Source: CAVONV01 sp963697355 (lineage in GTDB: Bacteria > Acidobacteriota > Vicinamibacteria > Marinacidobacterales > DATDRI01). From it: a stretch of 9,997 nt of DNA. Location of the stretch: assembly GCA_963697355.1 (NCBI GenBank), contig CAVONV010000014.1:1-9997 (forward strand). Direction: 5' to 3'. Shown here one piece after another: positions 5,594 to 9,997 of the stretch (its first letter is position 1; the number at the start of each line of letters is the position of its first letter). The position numbers and the translations under genes are program-made. Under the pieces are notes generated by a model. That model searched no databases. It had not been told where the DNA came from and was given only the letters and a program-made list of their open reading frames with translations.

Positions 5594-6201
5594 AGAGTTC
5601 CCTTTCCATCGAGAATGCTCTCGGCAAAGGCAATGAATTTCGGATTCTCGTAGCGTTTCAAGTATCTTTCGATCCTTCGTTGATCGAGCTCCTCAAACCT
5701 GATGTCAGAGTGCAGATCAAACGGAAAAATCCGACCGCGCATGTGGAAGTACAACACATCTAGCACGGCCTTTTCCTTGTCGGCATATCTAACGCCGTCG
5801 CGTGTTTCGAATCCAAGAAAAAGATGGGGCGCAATTCCCACGTGGACGATCTCGTAGCCGAGCGCAGCATAGGTCCTCGTTCTTCCGATTTTGGCTGCGA
5901 TGACTCGCCTTTCGGGACTCGTGCCAACGAGCAGGTTTTGAGCGAGCACCGTGGTGAAGCTTATATACGATTCCGGCGCTATTCTTTGGCTTAGGGTCGC
6001 CAAGTCGAAGTTCTGTGTAACATACCAACCACGCGTGAAGCGTCTCAAAACGCCATTGGATTGAAGTGCCTTCAGCCGTCGGTGGAATGCATTTCTGTGC
6101 TTTTCGTTTAGGGCCGTCTGCAAATCTACGGTCGAGAAGACTCCTCGCTGCTCGCTGCTCCACTTCTCGACGAGACGGAGGTCGGTCACGCTTTTTTTCA
6201 C
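5590..6201 (-). CDS. abiEi: AbiEi-family antitoxin and autorepressor
   Basis: This 203-aa protein is the antitoxin partner of AbiEii. AbiEi proteins have an N-terminal winged helix-turn-helix that binds inverted repeats in their own promoter and a C-terminal domain needed to counter the toxin. Here the winged helix spans about residues 15-62 (GVFSTVDLQTAL, FHRRLKALQSNGVLRRFTRGWYV). The C-terminal domain includes YISFTTVLAQN, RRVIAAKIGRTRT and the family's ADKEKAVLDVLYF near residue 140. The start is a GTG at 6201 without a Shine-Dalgarno sequence; a GTG at 6189 is an alternative. The predicted promoter ends only a few bases upstream, so the message would be almost leaderless. It overlaps abiEii by 4 bp. 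Length and domain order are normal for the family. Confidence 0.9.
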   Translation of the reverse strand: MKKSVTDLRLVEKWSSEQRGVFSTVDLQTALNEKHRNAFHRRLKALQSNGVLRRFTRGWYVTQNFDLATLSQRIAPESYISFTTVLAQNLLVGTSPERRVIAAKIGRTRTYAALGYEIVHVGIAPHLFLGFETRDGVRYADKEKAVLDVLYFHMRGRIFPFDLHSDIRFEELDQRRIERYLKRYENPKFIAFAESILDGKGTL

Positions 6202-6209
6202 AATGCCAT

Positions 6210-6240
6210 ATAATACACTTTAGTGTGTATTATCTGTCAA
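6210..6240 (-). promoter_or_regulatory. abiE promoter with 9-bp inverted-repeat operator
   Basis: On the - strand a perfect -35 box TTGACA (6240-6235) is followed by TATTAT (6215-6210, spacing 19) or TGTATT (6217-6212, spacing 17) as the -10 box. A perfect inverted repeat ATAATACAC-N6-GTGTATTAT (6210-6233) fills the whole space between them. Known AbiEi antitoxins bind inverted repeats in this position to repress the operon, so this is the likely AbiEi operator. A further pair of arms, ATGCCAT (6203-6209) and ATGGCAT (6252-6258), lies outside it. Transcription would begin at about 6203-6205, within a few bases of the GTG start. Confidence 0.7.
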
Positions 6241-6292
6241 TATAATAATAAATGGCATGCCAACCGCAAACTGTTTTCCCTTGGGACTGGGT

Positions 6293-8143
6293 CTACTTTT
6301 CAACCTCCACCGGTAAAGCGACATGCGACGCATATCGCGTCGACCGATACACGCGCTGGGTGGCCTTCTGATAGTCCGCTTCGGTCGCATATGCTCGTTC
6401 CACGAAGGTCTGGGGATTTCGGTCGATGAGCGGGAACCAACTGCTCTGGATCTGGATCATGACCCGATGTCCCTTACGGAAGGTGTGATTCCGGCTGTTG
6501 AGATCGATGGTGTAGGCAACGACTTCACCGGGAGGAACAGGCGCGGGCTTTTCGAAGGAGTTTCTGAACTTGGCGCGTATGACCTCATCGGCGATCATGA
6601 GCTGGTACCCTCTCATCTCCGGCGGATCCGGGTAGTCCTCAGGATAGACGTCAATCAATTTCGCGACCCAATCGCTGTCCGTGCCGCTCGTCGACGCGAA
6701 GAGATGGACCTTGATGCGGCCGCTCACCGTCAAATCCTCCTCGAGCACATCGGTTTCCCAGCTCAAGACATCGGGTCTCAAGTGAACGAAGCGCTGATCC
6801 TCGACCTTCCATAGAGCCGAGGCGCCCTGCCAGAAACCCGGAATGGGCCGTCTCTGGTAAGGCACCGGATGCGCCGGATCCGAAACGTAGCTATCAAAGG
6901 CCTCGTCGTCGTCCGTCGCGGGGGCATCGAAAGACAATTGACGATCCGCGTGGAAGTAGAGTTTCTGGGTCGTCGTCAATGGCTGCTCAGGGGGCCAGGT
7001 CTCGTATTCTCGCCATCGGTTCGAACCGGTCTGGAACGTCAAGGCCTCGGGAAACTCGAGATCTCCCCTTTCCTTCAAAAAGTGTGCGAACCACCGGCGT
7101 TGGACTTCTTGCCGGAAGAAGTCGCTCGTCGCCGTCATGAATTGGATATTGCCTAACTGGTCGCCATGAGAACGTGCCCAACCGCCGTGACGCCAAGGAC
7201 CAACGACCAGGTAGTTTCGGTCTTCGGCATCGTAGCGTTCCAGGGTCTCGTAGATCTTCATCGGGCCGTAGAAATCTTCGGCATCCCACCAGCCGGCGAC
7301 GTTGAGCGTGGGGACTTCGACACTCTTCAGGTACTGTGTCACCTCTAATCGCTTCCAGTAGTCGTCGTAAACAGAGTGTTCCATGATGGCGTTCCAGGTG
7401 GGCGCCTTGTAATTGAGATATTTTTCGTTGGCGTTACCGAGCGGCCCTAGCTCTAGATACCACTCATAGGTGTCATAGGTTTCGAAGTCGAACGGCACGA
7501 CGACATTGGAACGCTCCATCATGGAGGCATATCCGAAAGCCGGGCCCAGTCTCAACGCACCGTTGTGCAGGAAATCATCGCCCAGGTACATGTCAGATGG
7601 AGACGCCTGCGGTGAGACGGCTTTAACAGCCGGGTGGGGCTCGATCATGGCCATCACCGTGAGCCAACCCCCGTAGGAAATGCCGAGTATCCCTACCCTT
7701 CGGTTGTGGTTGTCGATGTTCTTCAAGAGCCAATCCACCGTGTCGTGCGTATCGGTTCCTTCATCGATAGATTCTGACTCGTTGCGAGGGGGGCGGAGCA
7801 TGACGAACTCCCCCTCTGACTTGTATCGTCCCCGGATGTCTTGAAAAACGAAGATGTAGCCGTCTTGAGCCAGTTCCAAATAGGCCGAACTGAGGTGTCG
7901 GTGGAAACCCTGTTCATCATGTCCCAATCCGTAGGGTGTGCGTGTGAACAGGATTGGAAGTGGCTCTGTCGCTTGCTTGGGCGCGTAAATCTCTGTGTTG
8001 AGACGGACTCCGTCCCGCATAGGGATCAGAACCTCCTGCTTCGTAAAGTAGCGGCTGATGAGGGAGCTAGGTTGCGCGCCCGCGAGGCCGGCCAGGAATT
8101 GGATGGCGACAAGAACGAGAAGAGAACAGTTTTTCGTCCGCAT
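6293..8143 (-). CDS. Exported CocE/NonD-type serine hydrolase (peptidase S15 family)
   Basis: This 616-aa exported alpha/beta-hydrolase belongs to the X-Pro dipeptidyl-peptidase/CocE group, whose members cleave esters, amides or N-terminal dipeptides (cocaine esterase, alpha-amino-acid ester hydrolases, glutaryl acylases). A signal peptide lies at residues 1-23 (basic start, hydrophobic core, AGA before QPSS). The N-terminal S15 domain opens with VLIPMRDGVRLNTEIYAP. The nucleophile is S156 in GILGISYGGW, the acid is D287 in NVAGWWDAED, and the base is H319 in VVGPWRHGGW. The C-terminal jelly-roll PepX_C domain runs from about residue 365 to 612 and is intact. GPWRHGG and the overall length resemble the amino-acid ester hydrolase branch more than true PepX. 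GGAGA precedes the ATG by 7 bases. It is divergent from an exported S9 peptidase gene. Exact substrate cannot be read from sequence. Confidence 0.93.
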   Translation of the reverse strand: MRTKNCSLLVLVAIQFLAGLAGAQPSSLISRYFTKQEVLIPMRDGVRLNTEIYAPKQATEPLPILFTRTPYGLGHDEQGFHRHLSSAYLELAQDGYIFVFQDIRGRYKSEGEFVMLRPPRNESESIDEGTDTHDTVDWLLKNIDNHNRRVGILGISYGGWLTVMAMIEPHPAVKAVSPQASPSDMYLGDDFLHNGALRLGPAFGYASMMERSNVVVPFDFETYDTYEWYLELGPLGNANEKYLNYKAPTWNAIMEHSVYDDYWKRLEVTQYLKSVEVPTLNVAGWWDAEDFYGPMKIYETLERYDAEDRNYLVVGPWRHGGWARSHGDQLGNIQFMTATSDFFRQEVQRRWFAHFLKERGDLEFPEALTFQTGSNRWREYETWPPEQPLTTTQKLYFHADRQLSFDAPATDDDEAFDSYVSDPAHPVPYQRRPIPGFWQGASALWKVEDQRFVHLRPDVLSWETDVLEEDLTVSGRIKVHLFASTSGTDSDWVAKLIDVYPEDYPDPPEMRGYQLMIADEVIRAKFRNSFEKPAPVPPGEVVAYTIDLNSRNHTFRKGHRVMIQIQSSWFPLIDRNPQTFVERAYATEADYQKATQRVYRSTRYASHVALPVEVEK

Positions 8144-8356
8144 GGTTTGTCTCCGACATCAACATAATGACCCCACTATCAAACTTCCATCTCATGACGC
8201 CTAGGAAGTAAGGGCCACCGTATGATAACCGCCTTCGGTGCAGGAGTCCGAATTCCCTCTCGAGCCATGGCGAAGCCGAGATGGACTGTGATTCGAAAAG
8301 CTTCCGGTCGGAGACTACAATAGCTTGCTCAATTCGAGACTAGGAGGACTTCTACC
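8144..8356. promoter_or_regulatory. Divergent intergenic region of the two hydrolase genes
   Basis: These 213 bp separate the start codons of two outward-reading genes and must hold both promoters. On the + strand TCGAAA (8293-8298), 17 bp, TACAAT (8316-8321) is a reasonable promoter giving a leader of about 29 bases, followed by a strong AGGAGG (8342-8347) before the GTG. For the - strand gene I see only its ribosome-binding site and no convincing promoter boxes. No clear operator palindrome is visible. Confidence 0.45.
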
Positions 8357-9997
8357 GTGACGAAAAAAGGTCTGCTTCTTCTTTCGCTGTTTCTAATTGT
8401 CTTCACGGCCGCGGCTGAACCTGCGCGTCATGTTCCAACCATCGATGAGCTTTTGAACATCGCCTACGTAGGCAGCGTCCAGATCTCTCCTGATGGAAAG
8501 CGGATTGCTTATACGGTGACGCAAGCCGATTTCGATGAAGATGCCTACGTTAGCCAGATTTGGCTGGCCGACACCGAGAGCAACGCCACTTTTCAGCTCA
8601 CGCGAGGCAAAGCCTCGGCTACGAATCCTCAATGGTCTCCAGACGCCGCTTGGTTGGCCTTTACAAGTAACCGCAACGAAAAAAAGCAACAGGTATACGC
8701 CATCCGCGCCGCCGGAGGCGAGGCGTTTCAACTAACGGCGTCCAAGAATGGCGTCTTGGACTTTGCATGGGCTCCCGATGGAAAGAGTATTGCCTTTACG
8801 GCGGAAGCCTCCGACAACGATTCTCTCGAGAATCGTAAGGAGCACATGGGTGACTTCGATGTCGTTCGCAGGGAGTATGCCTGCCGCCATCTATGGTCCG
8901 TTGATGTAGCAGAAGCCTTGGAGGCGCCGGCTGAGGGTGAGCAGCTCACCAAGGGCGACGAGCTCAACGTGGCCGGTTTCTCTTGGTCGCCGGATGGGAC
9001 GGCGTTGGCGTTGAGTGCGACCATCAATCCCGACCTCGTCAACCGCGGCACAGCGGATCTCTATGTTCTCGAACTGGGTGATAAATCGCTCCGTAAGATC
9101 GTTTCTCAGCCCGGACCCGACTTCGACCCTCATTGGTCTCCCGACGGTAAGCAGATCGTGTTCTCTACCGTCATGGGGAAAGAGCTTTATTACCCTTTCA
9201 ACGATGAATTGGCAGTGGTTTCCGCCACCGGAGGACAACCGCGATTGCTGACGGAAGATTTCGATGAAGATGTGAGCGCCGTGACCTGGAACCGTGACGG
9301 GATCTACTTCCAAGCCCGTCAGAAGATGACCGCTCATCTGTTCCAACTAGATCCGGAGACTAAGAAGATAACACGTGTCACGAATCCTGACGCTCTCATC
9401 GGCGGCTCTTTTACGCTAGCCGAAGACGGGACAAAGGCGGCCTTCTACGCGGATTCCCCTACCACATTGCGTGAGGTTTATGTCTCGAATCTCGCTCCAT
9501 TCGAGCCGGTGGCTCTCACGACGATGACGGAACAAGTCGCCGACTTCGAGCTAGCTTCGCGTGAAACGATCTCTTGGAAGAGTACCGACGGGACCGTGAT
9601 CGAGGGCGTTCTCATCAAACCGTCCGACTTCGATCCCGGTCGGAAGTATCCCCTTTTATGCATCATCCACGGCGGTCCAACGGGAATCGATCTGCCGATT
9701 TTCCGAGGCAATCGCAATTACCCTGTCGACATTTGGACCGGCCGAGGAGCGTTGGTGCTGCGTGTGAACTACCGTGGTAGTGCGGGATACGGAGAAGCTT
9801 TCCGCACATTGAACATGCGCAATTTAGGTGTGGGCGACGCATGGGACGTCCTCTCGGGTGTCGAACATCTCATCGAGAAGGGTTGGGTGGATCGCGAGCG
9901 GATAGGGTGTATGGGTTGGAGTCAGGGTGGGTATATATCGGCGTTTCTCACTACATCGTCGGACAAATTTGCCGCGATTTCGGTGGGAGCCGGGATC
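8357..9997 (+). CDS. Exported S9 prolyl-oligopeptidase-type peptidase (3' end outside window)
   Basis: The frame is open without a stop from the GTG at 8357 to the last base, giving 547 residues. AGGAGG ends 9 bases upstream of the GTG and a signal peptide follows (KK, a hydrophobic run LLLLSLFLIVF, cleavage likely after the AAA at residue 20), which fixes the start. Residues about 25-400 form a TolB/DPP-like beta-propeller with repeated [WI][SA]PDG motifs: ISPDG, WSPDA, WAPDG and two WSPDG. The catalytic domain starts near residue 420 with WKSTDGTVIEGVLIKP and then HGGP at 438-441 (oxyanion region). It continues with VNYRGSAGYGEAF and the nucleophile S522 in GWSQGGY. The catalytic Asp and His lie beyond the window. 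Such enzymes cut short peptides outside the cytoplasm. Closest type: S9C acylaminoacyl-peptidase/dipeptidyl-peptidase-like. Confidence 0.93.
   Translation, partial: MTKKGLLLLSLFLIVFTAAAEPARHVPTIDELLNIAYVGSVQISPDGKRIAYTVTQADFDEDAYVSQIWLADTESNATFQLTRGKASATNPQWSPDAAWLAFTSNRNEKKQQVYAIRAAGGEAFQLTASKNGVLDFAWAPDGKSIAFTAEASDNDSLENRKEHMGDFDVVRREYACRHLWSVDVAEALEAPAEGEQLTKGDELNVAGFSWSPDGTALALSATINPDLVNRGTADLYVLELGDKSLRKIVSQPGPDFDPHWSPDGKQIVFSTVMGKELYYPFNDELAVVSATGGQPRLLTEDFDEDVSAVTWNRDGIYFQARQKMTAHLFQLDPETKKITRVTNPDALIGGSFTLAEDGTKAAFYADSPTTLREVYVSNLAPFEPVALTTMTEQVADFELASRETISWKSTDGTVIEGVLIKPSDFDPGRKYPLLCIIHGGPTGIDLPIFRGNRNYPVDIWTGRGALVLRVNYRGSAGYGEAFRTLNMRNLGVGDAWDVLSGVEHLIEKGWVDRERIGCMGWSQGGYISAFLTTSSDKFAAISVGAGI

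Noticed and set aside
6253..6262. TGGCATGCCA as a terminator stem for the S15-type hydrolase gene
   Set aside because: It is a loop-less 10-bp palindrome without a following U-tract in the right position; it cannot form a normal terminator hairpin.
6869..7156. Open frames on the + strand inside the S15-type hydrolase gene
   Set aside because: They are antisense shadows of a complete gene with signal peptide and catalytic triad.
8393..9346. Minus-strand frames of 107-151 codons across the S9 peptidase gene
   Set aside because: The + strand frame is continuous for 547 codons with signal peptide, propeller motifs and the active-site serine, so these are shadows.

Overview
The window is bacterial chromosomal DNA of moderate GC, with dense protein-coding genes and no RNA genes that I can see. 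Exported serine hydrolases of the S15/CocE and S9 types, a DUF1254/DUF1214 gene and scraps of a kinase-type TPR gene fit an Acidobacteriota-like or other environmental Gram-negative host. This lineage guess is weak and rests on gene content only.

Left part (1-1780): the window opens inside a DUF1254/DUF1214 gene on the + strand. It is cut off by an IS256-family insertion sequence (about 394-1780) whose transposase runs on the - strand. The element has recognisable terminal inverted repeats, a subterminal repeat at both ends, and a 16-bp stem that would hide the transposase ribosome-binding site and start codon in read-through transcripts. There is no target duplication, and the rest of the DUF1254 gene does not reappear to the right.

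Middle part (1781-6240): this is an accessory region, almost all on the - strand, made of stress/defence modules and gene debris. In order it holds short AT-rich repeats, a higBA toxin-antitoxin operon, a 132-aa three-helix membrane protein of unknown function, a frameshifted TPR 3' scrap, a DUF433-DUF5615 antitoxin/PIN-like toxin pair, a second TPR 3' fragment, a tiny signal-peptide-like ORF, and an abiEi-abiEii abortive-infection type toxin-antitoxin operon. The two operons with readable promoters (higBA, abiE) look alike: a TTGACA -35 box, an inverted repeat overlapping the promoter, and a GTG start almost at the predicted transcription start. I infer autoregulated, nearly leaderless transcripts.

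Right part (6293-9997): two divergently transcribed genes for exported serine hydrolases share a 213-bp intergenic region. One is a complete CocE/S15-type hydrolase on the - strand. The other is an S9 prolyl-oligopeptidase-type peptidase on the + strand, open to the end of the window, so its last catalytic residues are not visible. They look like ordinary chromosomal genes for peptide or ester breakdown outside the cytoplasm.

I see no clearly new multi-gene system. The most notable points are the cluster of three toxin-antitoxin modules among gene scraps, the control structures in front of abiE, higBA and the transposase, and the duplicated TPR gene ends flanking the DUF433-DUF5615 pair.
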